64,000 bases of DNA, taken from the NCBI RefSeq assembly GCF_014873755.1, contig NZ_JADBEG010000001.1, forward strand, positions 8,220,501 through 8,284,500, written 5' to 3'. Shown one piece after another: positions 28,213 through 36,938 of the stretch. The position numbers and the translations under genes are program-made. The notes under the pieces were generated by a model. That model saw nothing but the letters and a program-made list of their open reading frames with translations. It was not told where the DNA came from and did no database searches. This DNA is from Amycolatopsis lexingtonensis (lineage in GTDB: Bacteria; Actinomycetota; Actinomycetes; Mycobacteriales; Pseudonocardiaceae). Position 1 is the first letter of the stretch; every line of letters starts with the position of its first letter.

Positions 28213-29865
28213 ATGCCTGACGCGCCCGCACTGCCGAGCTACGCCTCGGGAACGTCCGAGGTCCCGCTGCTGGGAGACACCATCGGGGACAACTTCGACC
28301 GGACGGTGGCCGCCTTCGGGGACCGCGACGCTCTGGTCGACCGGACGGCCGGGCGCCGGTGGACCTACCGCGAACTGGCCGCCGAGGTCGACGCGCTGGC
28401 GTTGGGGCTGGTCGCGCAGGGCATCGGCAAGGGCGACCGGGTGGGGATCTGGTCGCCGAACCGGGCGGAGTGGACGTTCCTGCAGTACGCGACGGCGAAG
28501 ATCGGCGCGATCCTGGTCAACATCAACCCCGCCTACCGCTCGCACGAGCTGGAGTACGTCCTCAACCAGGCCGGGATCCGGCTGCTGGTCGCCTCGGACA
28601 AGTTCAAAACCTCCGACTACCCCGCGATGGTCGAGGAGGTGCGGGAGAAGTGCGCCGCGCTGGAGCACGTCGTGATCCTGGGCAGCGACACCTGGCAGGC
28701 GTTGATGACCGCCGGTGGGGACCCGGGTCAGCTGAAGCATCTGCAGGCGGGGTTGTCGGCGGATGACCCGATCAACATCCAGTACACCTCCGGCACCACG
28801 GGCTTCCCCAAGGGTGCCACGCTCAGCCACCACAACATCCTCAACAACGGTTTCTTCGTCGGGGAGCTGTGCAACTACACCGAAGCGGACCGGGTCTGCA
28901 TCCCGGTGCCGTTCTACCACTGCTTCGGGATGGTGATGGGCAACCTGGCCTGCACCAGCCACGGCGCCTGCATGGTCATCCCCGCACCCGCATTCGACCC
29001 GAAAGCGACCTTGGAAGCGGTGGCGGCGGAGCGGTGCACCTCGCTGTATGGGGTGCCGACGATGTTCATCGCCGAGCTGAACCACCCGGACTTCGCCAGC
29101 TTCGATTTGTCGTCGCTGCGGACGGGGATCATGGCGGGGTCGCCGTGTCCGGTGGAGGTGATGAAGCAGGTCATCGACCGGATGGGCATGGGCGAGGTGT
29201 CGATCTGCTACGGCATGACCGAGACGTCGCCGGTGTCGACGCAGACCCGCGCCGACGACTCGATCGAACGCCGCGTGTCCACGGTGGGGCGGGTGGGGCC
29301 GCACCTGGAGGTCAAGGTCGTGGACCCGGAGACGGGGTTGACGGTGCCGCGCGGCGAGCCGGGTGAGCTGTGCACGCGTGGCTATTCGGTGATGCTCGGG
29401 TATTGGGAGCAGCCGGACAAAACCGCCGAGGCGATCGACGCGGCACGCTGGATGCACACCGGCGACTTGGCGGTGATGGACGGTGACGGGTACCTCAACA
29501 TCACCGGCCGGATCAAGGACATGGTCATCCGGGGTGGGGAGAACCTGTATCCGCGGGAGATCGAGGAGTTCCTCTACACCCACCCGGACATCCTCGACGC
29601 CCAGGTGATCGGGGTCCCGGACGAGAAGTACGGCGAGGAGCTGATGGCCTGGATCCAGATGCGCGAAGGCGCAGAGCCGTTGACCGCGGAGAAGGTCCGC
29701 GAGTTCTGTGAAGGCAAACTGGCCCGCTACAAGATTCCCCGCTACGTCCAGCTGGTCAAGGAGTTCCCGATGACGGTGACGGGAAAAGTCCGCAAGGTCG
29801 AGATGCGGGAGAAGTCGATCACCCTCCTCGGTTTGGAGAATGCTGCGGCGACCAAGCACGCCTAA
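28213..29865 (+). CDS. Fatty acyl-CoA synthetase (AMP-binding)
   Basis: 550 residues. P-loop [12 protein letters not shown], then [31 protein letters not shown] and the C-terminal catalytic Lys region [10 protein letters not shown]. It activates medium- or long-chain fatty acids to acyl-CoA through an acyl-AMP. The subfamily resembles mycobacterial FadD35-type ligases. A perfect AGGAGG lies 6 bases before the ATG. A terminator hairpin follows. Confidence 0.93.
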   Translation: MPDAPALPSYASGTSEVPLLGDTIGDNFDRTVAAFGDRDALVDRTAGRRWTYRELAAEVDALALGLVAQGIGKGDRVGIWSPNRAEWTFLQYATAKIGAILVNINPAYRSHELEYVLNQAGIRLLVASDKFKTSDYPAMVEEVREKCAALEHVVILGSDTWQALMTAGGDPGQLKHLQAGLSADDPINIQYTSGTTGFPKGATLSHHNILNNGFFVGELCNYTEADRVCIPVPFYHCFGMVMGNLACTSHGACMVIPAPAFDPKATLEAVAAERCTSLYGVPTMFIAELNHPDFASFDLSSLRTGIMAGSPCPVEVMKQVIDRMGMGEVSICYGMTETSPVSTQTRADDSIERRVSTVGRVGPHLEVKVVDPETGLTVPRGEPGELCTRGYSVMLGYWEQPDKTAEAIDAARWMHTGDLAVMDGDGYLNITGRIKDMVIRGGENLYPREIEEFLYTHPDILDAQVIGVPDEKYGEELMAWIQMREGAEPLTAEKVREFCEGKLARYKIPRYVQLVKEFPMTVTGKVRKVEMREKSITLLGLENAAATKHA

Positions 29866-29890
29866 ACCACTCGGGACGTCCGCGCGTTGG

Positions 29891-29912
29891 CCCTTCGCGA
29901 CTGTGCGAAGGG
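29891..29912 (+). terminator. Terminator after acyl-CoA synthetase
   Basis: CCCTTCGC and GCGAAGGG arms with a 6-base loop, 26 bases after the stop; an outer GGC/GCC pairing may extend it. Confidence 0.7.
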
Positions 29913-29997
29913 AGGGCAAGTGATGATCCTCAGCTGGGATTGGTGAGCTGCTGAACCCACGAGCGGTGGGGTGGGACACAAGGTTCGTACGCATGAA

Positions 29998-30048
29998 GGG
30001 CCGGGACGTCGGGCAACCCGCCGTTGGGACGCCACGGCGTCCCGGTCC
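29998..30048 (+). promoter_or_regulatory. Three-way-junction RNA structure in a gene leader
   Basis: An 11-base outer stem (GGGCCGGGACG with CGTCCCGGTCC, one G-U pair) encloses two small hairpins, CGGG-caa-CCCG and CCGT-...-ACGG. It lies 38 bases before the start of the secreted repeat protein. The element recalls parts of SAM-type riboswitches (GGCAACC and GCCACGG segments) but I cannot assign a class. Confidence 0.45.
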
Positions 30049-30085
30049 GAAAACCCTATGCAGTCAACCAAAAGGGGATGTTTTC

Positions 30086-30559
30086 ATGCGTACGATCCGC
30101 CGCACCATGGCCGCCGGGGCCCTGGCGCTGCCGCTGACGCTCGGCGCCGCCGGAATCGCTTCGGCCGACAGCTTCGGCAGCACCCAGGTCCAGGCCGGTC
30201 CGGACGGCGCAGCGACGCACTCGGTGCAGTCCGGCACCCACCGCGGGGGGAGCACCTTCCACGAGAACTCCACGGCCGCGGGCCCGGACGGCGTCGCGAC
30301 CAGCGACAAGGCCGCGTCGGCCGACCGGCACGGCGGCAGCCAGTACCGCGAGAACGCGGGCACCGCGTCCAAGGACGGCGTGGCCACGCAGGACACCTCG
30401 GCTCGGACCGACCGTGACGGCGGTTCGCAGTACCGGCAGCACACCGGCTGGGCGGGCCAGGACGGCGCCGGCTCGAGCGACACCCACGCGAACACCGGCG
30501 ACCACGACCGGGGCAGCGCGGGCGTTCTGAGCGGCACCCTGGACGCGATCGGCCTCTGA
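30086..30559 (+). CDS. Small secreted repeat protein
   Basis: 157 residues. Signal peptide (RRTMAAGALALPLTLGAAGIASA). The mature part is about four repeats of ~28 residues with the consensus A-G-P-D-G-x-A-T-x-D then D-R-x-G-G-S-x-Y-R-E. It is polar, Gly/Asp/Ser-rich, probably disordered or a repetitive matrix protein; function unknown. ATG at 30086 follows an AGGGG site. The in-frame upstream region is the structured leader, not coding. Confidence 0.7.
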   Translation: MRTIRRTMAAGALALPLTLGAAGIASADSFGSTQVQAGPDGAATHSVQSGTHRGGSTFHENSTAAGPDGVATSDKAASADRHGGSQYRENAGTASKDGVATQDTSARTDRDGGSQYRQHTGWAGQDGAGSSDTHANTGDHDRGSAGVLSGTLDAIGL

Positions 30560-30573
30560 TCCGCGGAAAATTC

Positions 30574-30611
30574 GTGAAGGCCACCTTGTGGAACCACAAG
30601 GTGGCCTTCAC
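30574..30611. terminator. Bidirectional terminator, 18-base arms
   Basis: GTGAAGGCCACCTTGTGG and its exact complement with a 2-base loop, between two convergent genes (30559 and 30621). Its stem resembles those at 53552 and 63062. Confidence 0.88.
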
Positions 30612-30620
30612 ACACGCGCG

Positions 30621-31589
30621 TCACCCGACCGCGGCGGCCGCCTCGGCGATCGCCTTGGCGTCTTCCTCGCCGAACGTTTCCTCCAGGTGCTCCGGCGAGT
30701 AGTCCAGGTCGATCTGCTCCACCGGCATCCCGCGCGCCGACTCGATCGCGCCCAGCCGGCGCTGGGCCCGGTCCGCCGCGTACTGGATGATCTCCTGCGG
30801 GTCGTTGTCGAACGGCAGTTCCTCGAACTGGTCCTGCACCCACTGGATCATGTTGAGCGCGTGGGGAAGCAGCTCGCCCATCCGCTGTTGCACCGCGTCC
30901 CACAGCGAGTCGTCCGCCGCGACGTGACGGCGGCACGTGAACGTGCCCCACGCCATGTGGCGGCGCTCGTCGTCGCCGATGCGGCGGACGAGTTCCTGCA
31001 TGCCCGGCAGGATGTCGTGCTGGGTGCAGATCAGCTGCCACGAGTAGTAGCCGGTCAGCGCGAGGCTGCCTTCGATCACGTGGTTGTACGTCACGCTCGC
31101 GCGGATCTGGTTGAGCGGGCTGGGATCGTCCTCCAGCGCGCGCAGCGACTGCGGGAGTTCCTCGTAGAACAGCTTGCGGTAGTGCGGGTTCTCGGCGACG
31201 TAGGGGTGGAGGTCGGCCGTCAGCCCGACGGCGTCCATCCACCGCCGGAACACTTCCGTGTGCTTGGCCTCCTCGAAGCAGAACTGCGTCAGGTACATCT
31301 CGTCGCCGAACCGGCCGGTCGCCGACATCGCGCGCATGAACGGCTGGATGTCCTCGGTGACGGCTTCTTCGCCGGCGATGAACTGCGCGACCAGGTACGT
31401 CGTGCTTCGCTGCTGCTCCGGGTTGAGCGTGTCCCAGCCTTCGCGTTCGCGGCTGAAGTCGATGTCGGCGGGGTTCCAGAACTTCTTGTTGCCCTTGACG
31501 AACAGCCGCAGCGGGAAGGAGTCCCAGTTGAGCCCGCCCTTGCGCAGCGAGGAAAAGCCGGTCCGCAGCTCGGGCAGCGTGTCGGTCAT
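30621..31589 (-). CDS. R2-like ligand-binding oxidase (R2lox, Mn/Fe)
   Basis: 322 residues. Ferritin-like fold homologous to ribonucleotide reductase R2. Metal ligands are visible: Glu74 (AGEEAV), Glu107 and His110 (FEEAKH), Glu173 (NHVIEG), Glu208 and His211 (DDERRH). Val77 and Tyr168 are spaced from them exactly as the Val-Tyr ether cross-link pair of M. tuberculosis Rv0233. That protein holds a Mn/Fe centre and a fatty-acid ligand; its physiological substrate is unknown. It overlaps the upstream TetR gene (ATGA). Confidence 0.93.
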   Translation of the reverse strand: MTDTLPELRTGFSSLRKGGLNWDSFPLRLFVKGNKKFWNPADIDFSREREGWDTLNPEQQRSTTYLVAQFIAGEEAVTEDIQPFMRAMSATGRFGDEMYLTQFCFEEAKHTEVFRRWMDAVGLTADLHPYVAENPHYRKLFYEELPQSLRALEDDPSPLNQIRASVTYNHVIEGSLALTGYYSWQLICTQHDILPGMQELVRRIGDDERRHMAWGTFTCRRHVAADDSLWDAVQQRMGELLPHALNMIQWVQDQFEELPFDNDPQEIIQYAADRAQRRLGAIESARGMPVEQIDLDYSPEHLEETFGEEDAKAIAEAAAAVG

Positions 31590-32185
31590 CGTGTCACTCC
31601 ATTGTGGACGAATTGGCGGATGGCGGGGGCCAGCACGGCGGTGACGGCGTCGGCCGCCTCCGTCGCGGAGTGCGTCGGGAGCACCAGGTGCGACAGCGAA
31701 AGCCGCACGACGGTCTCCGCGAGCAGGGCCGCGGCTTCGGCCGACAGGCCTGGTTCGAATTCCCGGTACTGCTCGGCGGCGAGGTCCGCGGCCGCGGTCA
31801 GGATCGGCTCGCCCCGGCTCGTGAGCAGCGGCAGCAGGTCCTCGCCCGCTTCGGTGCCGAGCGCCGCCGCGACCAGGCGGTTCTCCCGCGCGTGCTCGAT
31901 CGTGTAGACGACGGCGTGGTGGATGCCCGTGAGCAGCCCGTCCGCCGTTTCGAACCGCTGCCGGATCCCGTCGAGGAACTCCGCCGCGGTGCGCAGCGCC
32001 ACCGCCTGGGTCAGCGCCGCCTTGTTGCCGAACTCGTTGTAGACGGTCTGCCTGCTCACGCCGGCGCGCGCCGCCACGTCGGCCATCCGCAGGCCCGCGT
32101 GACCGCGGTCCGGCAGCATCTCGGCGGCGGCGTCCAACAGTGCTTCCCGCAGGGACGCCTTCGTCCGGTCAGTGAAGCTGGTCAC
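31586..32185 (-). CDS. TetR-family regulator of the R2lox operon
   Basis: 199 residues. The N-terminal HTH ([29 protein letters not shown]) is typical of TetR. It is cotranscribed ahead of R2lox, the same arrangement as Rv0232-Rv0233 in M. tuberculosis (from memory). A CTTGACA/TGTCAAG inverted repeat just upstream is the probable operator. Ligand unknown, perhaps a fatty acid given the R2lox partner. Confidence 0.9.
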   Translation of the reverse strand: MTSFTDRTKASLREALLDAAAEMLPDRGHAGLRMADVAARAGVSRQTVYNEFGNKAALTQAVALRTAAEFLDGIRQRFETADGLLTGIHHAVVYTIEHARENRLVAAALGTEAGEDLLPLLTSRGEPILTAAADLAAEQYREFEPGLSAEAAALLAETVVRLSLSHLVLPTHSATEAADAVTAVLAPAIRQFVHNGVTR

Positions 32186-32193
32186 ACCCTCAC

Positions 32194-32220
32194 CTTGACA
32201 CAGATAACCCCGCTGTCAAG
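32194..32220. promoter_or_regulatory. Probable TetR operator
   Basis: CTTGACA, 13 bases, TGTCAAG: perfect 7-base arms, 9 bases before the TetR start. The minus-strand arm also reads as a TTGACA -35 box, so binding would block transcription. Confidence 0.6.
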
Positions 32221-32280
32221 ACGCTGTACATGATCAGCTGACGTGTAAAACTGTCGGTGGTCGCCAGTACCGTGTGGACC

Positions 32281-32898
32281 GTGGGCATCACGGTGGGGTT
32301 CGACCTCGACATGACACTGATCGACGCGCGGCCGGGCATGGCCGCGGCGATGAACGCGCTCGGCGCCGAATCCGGCCTGCCGCTGGACGGTGACGCGTTC
32401 GCGGCCAACCTCGGCCCGCCCCTCGACGACATCCTGCGCGGCTTCGAAGCCCCGGAGGAGCGCATCCCCGGGCTCGTCGACCGGTTCCGCGCGCTCTACC
32501 CCGACATGGTCGTGCCGAGCACGGTCGCGCTGCCGGGCGCGGTCGAGTCACTGCGCGCGGTGCACCGGGCCGGCGGCCGCACGCTCGTCGTCACCGGCAA
32601 GTACGGGCCCAACGCGCAGCTGCACGTCGACGCGCTCGGGCTGGAGGTCGACGAGGTCGTCGGCGAGCTGTGGTCCACGCGGAAGGCCGAGGCGCTCCTG
32701 GCGCACGACGCCCGCGTGTATGTCGGAGATCACGCGGGCGACATCCGGGGGGCGCTGGCCGCCGGCGCGATCGCGGTCGGCGTCACGACGGGTCCGTGCG
32801 ATCGCACGCTCCTGCTGAGCGAAGGAGCGGAGGTGGTGTTCGAGTCGCTGACGGAGTTCCCGGACTGGTTCGAGAAGACGTTCGCAGCGGTGCCCTAG
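32281..32898 (+). CDS. HAD-superfamily hydrolase
   Basis: 205 residues. Motif I FDLDMTL, motif II VVTGKYG, motif III Lys in STRKAEAL, motif IV YVGDHAGDI. Resembles phosphoglycolate-phosphatase-like HADs; substrate unknown. GTG at 32281 is chosen because a TACCGT -10 lies seven bases upstream (leaderless); GTGs at 32257 and 32272 are also in frame. The stop overlaps the converging small membrane gene by 4 bases. Confidence 0.82.
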   Translation: MGITVGFDLDMTLIDARPGMAAAMNALGAESGLPLDGDAFAANLGPPLDDILRGFEAPEERIPGLVDRFRALYPDMVVPSTVALPGAVESLRAVHRAGGRTLVVTGKYGPNAQLHVDALGLEVDEVVGELWSTRKAEALLAHDARVYVGDHAGDIRGALAAGAIAVGVTTGPCDRTLLLSEGAEVVFESLTEFPDWFEKTFAAVP

Positions 32899-33131
32899 TT
32901 CTTGGCGCGTGCCTCGCGGACCAGCGCGATCAGGCCCAGCAGCAGCCCGAGCGGGGTGACGACACCGGCGCCGACGGAAAGCCAGATCGGCAGGTTCTCC
33001 AAGCCGGCGGCGAACATGATGAACACGGCGAGCACGGCCAGCATGCCGATGCCGAACAAGCCGATGCCGAGGCGCATCAGGAACGGTTTGCCGGGGGTAG
33101 CCACCGCGGCCTCCTTCGACGTGGTCTTCAT
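32895..33131 (-). CDS. Small two-helix membrane protein
   Basis: 78 residues with two hydrophobic segments (~20-42 and ~48-68) and a basic C-terminus. No family recognised. Start ATG at 33131. The 3' end overlaps the HAD gene; it is divergent from the cold-shock-like gene. Confidence 0.65.
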   Translation of the reverse strand: MKTTSKEAAVATPGKPFLMRLGIGLFGIGMLAVLAVFIMFAAGLENLPIWLSVGAGVVTPLGLLLGLIALVREARAKN

Positions 33132-33262
33132 GACGCAGAGGGTATCCGCCGGTATCGACTTCTCCCCAGGGCATGTGGCGAGATACCCTTTACCCAGCGC
33201 GCCCTGGGTACGCCCCCGGGCGCGTTCGTCGTGAGCGGGACACAGAAGGACTGGTGAGGGAA

Positions 33263-33649
33263 GTGCCGACCGGCAAGGTCAAGTGGTACGACGCGGAGAA
33301 GGGGTTCGGGTTCGTCACGCAGGACGGTGGCGCCGACGTCTACATCCGCAAGGCCGCGCTGCCGCAGGGCGTCGAGGGGCTCAAGGCCGGCCAGCGGCTG
33401 GAGTTCGGCGTCGCCGACGGCCGTCGCGGTCCGCAAGCGCTCTCCGTCCGGTTGCTCGACCCGCCGCCGTCGGTCGCCGAGGCCCGTCGCCGCCCGGCCG
33501 AGGAACTGCACGGCCTGATCGAGGACATGATCAAGCTCCTCGAGCTGAAGGTGCAGCCGGACCTGCGGCGCAACCGCTACCCGGACCGCAAGCACACCAA
33601 GCAGATCGGCGAGATCATGCGCGCGGTGGCGCGGGACCTGGACCCCTAA
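33263..33649 (+). CDS. Cold-shock-domain protein with C-terminal extension (Rv0871/CspB-like)
   Basis: 128 residues. Residues 1-66 are a cold-shock domain: [17 protein letters not shown] has the RNP1-type aromatic residues, then DVYIRKAAL. The remaining ~60 residues ([19 protein letters not shown]...) are a helical extension like that of M. tuberculosis CspB. The GTG at 33263 follows GAGGG and matches the family start; a GTG at 33254 is possible. Likely an RNA chaperone. Confidence 0.88.
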   Translation: MPTGKVKWYDAEKGFGFVTQDGGADVYIRKAALPQGVEGLKAGQRLEFGVADGRRGPQALSVRLLDPPPSVAEARRRPAEELHGLIEDMIKLLELKVQPDLRRNRYPDRKHTKQIGEIMRAVARDLDP

Positions 33650-34122
33650 GCCTCCAGGCGCAGGCCCCACACGTCGCTGGGCAGCAGCCCGGACTCACCG
33701 GTGCTGGAGTTCAGCACGGCCGTGTACTTCTGCACGTCGACCGCCGAGATGCGGTCGGCGGGCGTCGGCGGCGTGACCGTGTACGCGTAGCGGTCCAGCG
33801 ACGTGAAGGGAATCGGGTCGCTCTGCTTGTACTCGCCCTGCGGGGTGACGTACTCGTAGACGATCTGCCAGGGCGCGTCCGCGACCTCGCCGGGCACGGA
33901 GATCTGCACGGGCTTGCCCGGGCGGACCTTCAGCGTCTTCGTGTCGCCCTTGGCGCTGCACGGCTGGGCGAGCTGCTGCGAGTAGTCGCAGGAGAGCACC
34001 GGCGCGGTGTTGATCGTGTGGCCGTCGGCGTAGAACGTGACCTCGGCCGGGCCGGGTGCCGAGCAGCCGGCCACCGCGAACCCACCGGCCGCAAGCAGGG
34101 CCACCACCCGGGAACGTCGCAT
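33646..34122 (-). CDS. DUF2771 lipoprotein
   Basis: 158 residues. Lipobox [10 protein letters not shown]. The mature part, beta-rich with one further Cys pair (LSCDYSQQ...QPCSAKG), matches DUF2771 exported proteins (Rv0875c position). Function unknown. The stop overlaps the converging cold-shock gene by 4 bases. Confidence 0.82.
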   Translation of the reverse strand: MRRSRVVALLAAGGFAVAGCSAPGPAEVTFYADGHTINTAPVLSCDYSQQLAQPCSAKGDTKTLKVRPGKPVQISVPGEVADAPWQIVYEYVTPQGEYKQSDPIPFTSLDRYAYTVTPPTPADRISAVDVQKYTAVLNSSTGESGLLPSDVWGLRLEA

Positions 34123-34131
34123 GGCCGGAGC

Positions 34132-36069
34132 CTACCGGCGGGGCGCCGGGTCCCTGGGCAGGCCCTGGGCCGGGAAGCTGCCGGTCGGCTCGGGGCGCAG
34201 CGGCCGGTCGCCGCCGAGGCCCGGCACGAGCGAGCCGCCGCGGCGCACGAGGTACGTCTGGGTCAGGCCGACCGCCAGCACGACCGTGATGACCAGGAAG
34301 CCGATCCAGTACGTCGGCGGCAGCAGCAGGCCCGCGCCGCCGCCGAGGCACCAGGCCAGCTGCAGCACGGTCTCGGAGCGGCCGAACGCCGACGCGCGCG
34401 ACTCCTCCGGCAGGTCTTCCTGGATGACGGCGTCGAGGCTGATCTTCGCGAGCGCGCTGGCCGTCGCGCCGACCAGGCCGACGATCGCGGCCGTGGCCAG
34501 GCCGGGCAGGATCGTCGCGACCAGCGCGGCCAGCACGCAGCCCGCCACGCAGCCGACGATCACCTGGTCCGGGCTGCCGAAGTGCAGGCGCGAGCCCAGC
34601 GCGTTGCCGAGGAAGCCGCCGGCCCCCGCCGCGGCGCCGATCACGCCGAGCAGCAGCAGCTGCATGAACGGCGTCTGCCCGGTGCCTTCGGTCTGCGCCT
34701 TGACCGCGAACGCGGCGAACATCATGAGGAAGCCGGTGAGCACGCGCACCGAGCCGTTGCCCCACAGCGCGACGACGATGTGGCGCCCCATCGGCTGGCG
34801 GCGTTTCTTCTCGGTCGGGTGCGCCGAAAGCGACGTCGGGACCTCGCCCTCGGTCGCCTCCACCCAGGCCGGGATCCGCATCGACTGCACGGCGGCCGCG
34901 ACGCAGATCAGCGCCGTGAACCACAGCGCGCCCGCCGAGCCGGAGATCGCGTTGATGCCGCTGGCCAGCGCGCCGAACGCGCCCGCGGCGACCAGGCCGA
35001 ACGTCGTCAGCCGGGCGTTGGTCTTCGAAAGCGTGATCTCGGACGGCAGCACCCGGGGCGTCACCGCGGCCTTGAGCACGGTGAACGACTTCGAGAGCAC
35101 CATCATCCCGAGCGCGGCCGGGTAGAGCAGCCAGTCGTCGAAGTGCAGCGCCATCACCACGGCCATCAGGCCCTGGCCGACCGAAGACGCGCACATCGCG
35201 AGCCGCCGGCCGCGCTGCACCTTGTCGAGCGCCGGGCCGATCACCGGCGCGACCAGCGCGAACGGCGCGATCGTGATGAGCAGGTAGAGCGCCACCTTGC
35301 CCTTGCTCTCGCCGCTGGTCGCGGCGAAGAAGAGGGTGTTGGCCAGCGCGATCGCCATCGCCGCGTCGCTGGCGTAGTTCAGCATCACGGCGTAGGTCAG
35401 CGAGGTGAGACCGGACTTCTCGGCGCCGTCGGCCTTCGTCGCGCGCTGGAAGGCGCCGACGGCCTGGCCGGTCAGCTGGCGGCTGCGCATCGCCGCCACG
35501 CGCGTGACGGTGATCTTCTTCGGCAGCTTCGGCGTGCCGCCGGGCGTCCGCGGTTCTTCGCGCGGCGGCAGCGGTTCGGCCTCCGGCGGCCGCGGCTCGC
35601 CGGCGTAGCCACCGGTGTCGTAGTGCTCGTACTCGCCGCTGCCGGGGTGCCGGTCGCCCTGGTAGAAGCCGCCGGGTTCACGGCGGACGGGCTCGGTGCG
35701 GTGCGGGTCGTGCGGCGGGTACGGCCGCGCCCCGCGTGGCGGCGGCGGCCGGTGCCCCATCGGCGCGGCGGCGGTCGGTGCCTCGTTCGCGTCCGGCGCG
35801 CCGTAGTACGCGCCGCGCGGAGGCGGCGGGGGCGCGGGCCGTTCGGCGCGGGTGGGCGGCGGCGCGCTGCGGTGCTCGACGCGGGTGTGCTCCGCGGGGC
35901 CGGCCGGCGGCGGGCCCGGGCGCTCGACGCGGGTGGGCTGCGGGTTGCGGGCGGCCTCGCGCCAGTTGCGCGCTTCCGCCGCACCCGGCTCCGGCGTCCA
36001 GCGTCGCTTCGACTTGCGGCCGCGCGATCGCGAGCCGGAGCCGTCGGAGCGGGAGCCGAAGAGTGCCAC
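34132..36069 (-). CDS. MFS-type membrane protein with long disordered N-terminus (Rv0876c-like)
   Basis: 645 residues. The first ~200 residues are Arg/Pro/Gly/Glu-rich and cytoplasmic; then about 12 membrane helices of major-facilitator type (starting near VTRVAAMRSRQLTGQAVGAF). An inner loop contains a basic TEKKRRQPMGRH segment. Transport substrate unknown; the gene is conserved in position beside DUF2771 and DUF3027 in mycobacteria (Rv0875c-Rv0877, from memory). It ends nine bases before the DUF2771 start. Confidence 0.82.
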   Translation of the reverse strand: MALFGSRSDGSGSRSRGRKSKRRWTPEPGAAEARNWREAARNPQPTRVERPGPPPAGPAEHTRVEHRSAPPPTRAERPAPPPPPRGAYYGAPDANEAPTAAAPMGHRPPPPRGARPYPPHDPHRTEPVRREPGGFYQGDRHPGSGEYEHYDTGGYAGEPRPPEAEPLPPREEPRTPGGTPKLPKKITVTRVAAMRSRQLTGQAVGAFQRATKADGAEKSGLTSLTYAVMLNYASDAAMAIALANTLFFAATSGESKGKVALYLLITIAPFALVAPVIGPALDKVQRGRRLAMCASSVGQGLMAVVMALHFDDWLLYPAALGMMVLSKSFTVLKAAVTPRVLPSEITLSKTNARLTTFGLVAAGAFGALASGINAISGSAGALWFTALICVAAAVQSMRIPAWVEATEGEVPTSLSAHPTEKKRRQPMGRHIVVALWGNGSVRVLTGFLMMFAAFAVKAQTEGTGQTPFMQLLLLGVIGAAAGAGGFLGNALGSRLHFGSPDQVIVGCVAGCVLAALVATILPGLATAAIVGLVGATASALAKISLDAVIQEDLPEESRASAFGRSETVLQLAWCLGGGAGLLLPPTYWIGFLVITVVLAVGLTQTYLVRRGGSLVPGLGGDRPLRPEPTGSFPAQGLPRDPAPRR

Positions 36070-36107
36070 GTGTCAATCCTGCCTTACCGGGGGTCGGTTC
36101 CGCCTGC

Positions 36108-36887
36108 TCATCCGTGCTTTGCGGGCGAGACCGGGACGAACCTCACCCGGAACGTGACCGGCCACTGCTTCCCGGTGAGCAGGAAATCGCCGGTCCCCGG
36201 GACGGCGGCGATGCCGTTGAGCACGGCTTCGGCGTCCGTCGGGTTCACCTTGGCACGCAGCTGACCTGCGTCGATCGCGCCGGTGACGTGCCCGGTGGCG
36301 GCGTCGACCCGCAGGATCGTGTCGGTGTGCCAAACGTTTGCGTAGACGTCGCCGCCGACGCACTCGAGTTCGTTGAGCTGGTCGCGCCCGACGTCGACGC
36401 TCCCGGTCACGGCGAAGGTCTTCGGATCGCGGAAGGTGAGCCGCGAGGAACCGTCGCTCATGACGAGCCGCCCGTCGGCTTGGTGGCACAGACCCCAGCC
36501 TTCGCCCTGGTAGGGCACCCGGCGCAGCTCGGCGAGAGTCTTGGAGTCGCGTTCGATGGCGACGCCGTCCTGCCAGGTGAGCTGCCAGAGCGTCGGCCCG
36601 AGCACGGTGACGCCCTCGCCGAACAGCGGCGAAGGCAGCGTGGCCGTCGTGGTGGGTGGCCCGCCGGCCGGCCCGGCGGTGAGCATCGACTGGCCGGCGA
36701 GACCGGTGCTCTCGTACAGCGTGTCGCCGGCGAACTCGAGCCCTTCGGTGAACGCGACGGGGTCGTGCGCCAAGGTCGAGACCACCTCGACGGTGAGCTG
36801 TTCCGGGCCGGGTCGTTGTTCGGGGGCACCGGCACAGCCACCGAGTGCGGCGGCCAGCAGCAGCGTGGTGAGGATCGGCGTGCGCAC
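36108..36887 (-). CDS. Glutaminyl-peptide cyclotransferase (plant/bacterial type), lipoprotein
   Basis: 259 residues from a GTG at 36887. Lipobox AAALGGCAG. The mature protein is a five-bladed propeller typical of glutamine cyclotransferases: FTEGLEFAGDTLYESTG, GEGWGLCHQADGRLVMSDGS, NELECVGGDVYANVW, and NGIAAVPGTGDFLLTGKQWP near the end. It would convert N-terminal Gln of exported proteins to pyroglutamate. Divergent from the DUF3027 gene. Confidence 0.88.
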   Translation of the reverse strand: MRTPILTTLLLAAALGGCAGAPEQRPGPEQLTVEVVSTLAHDPVAFTEGLEFAGDTLYESTGLAGQSMLTAGPAGGPPTTTATLPSPLFGEGVTVLGPTLWQLTWQDGVAIERDSKTLAELRRVPYQGEGWGLCHQADGRLVMSDGSSRLTFRDPKTFAVTGSVDVGRDQLNELECVGGDVYANVWHTDTILRVDAATGHVTGAIDAGQLRAKVNPTDAEAVLNGIAAVPGTGDFLLTGKQWPVTFRVRFVPVSPAKHG

Positions 36888-36938
36888 GTTGAACAGCCTG
36901 GCACGGGCGCCGCGGATGCGTGCGGCACAATTGGCCGC

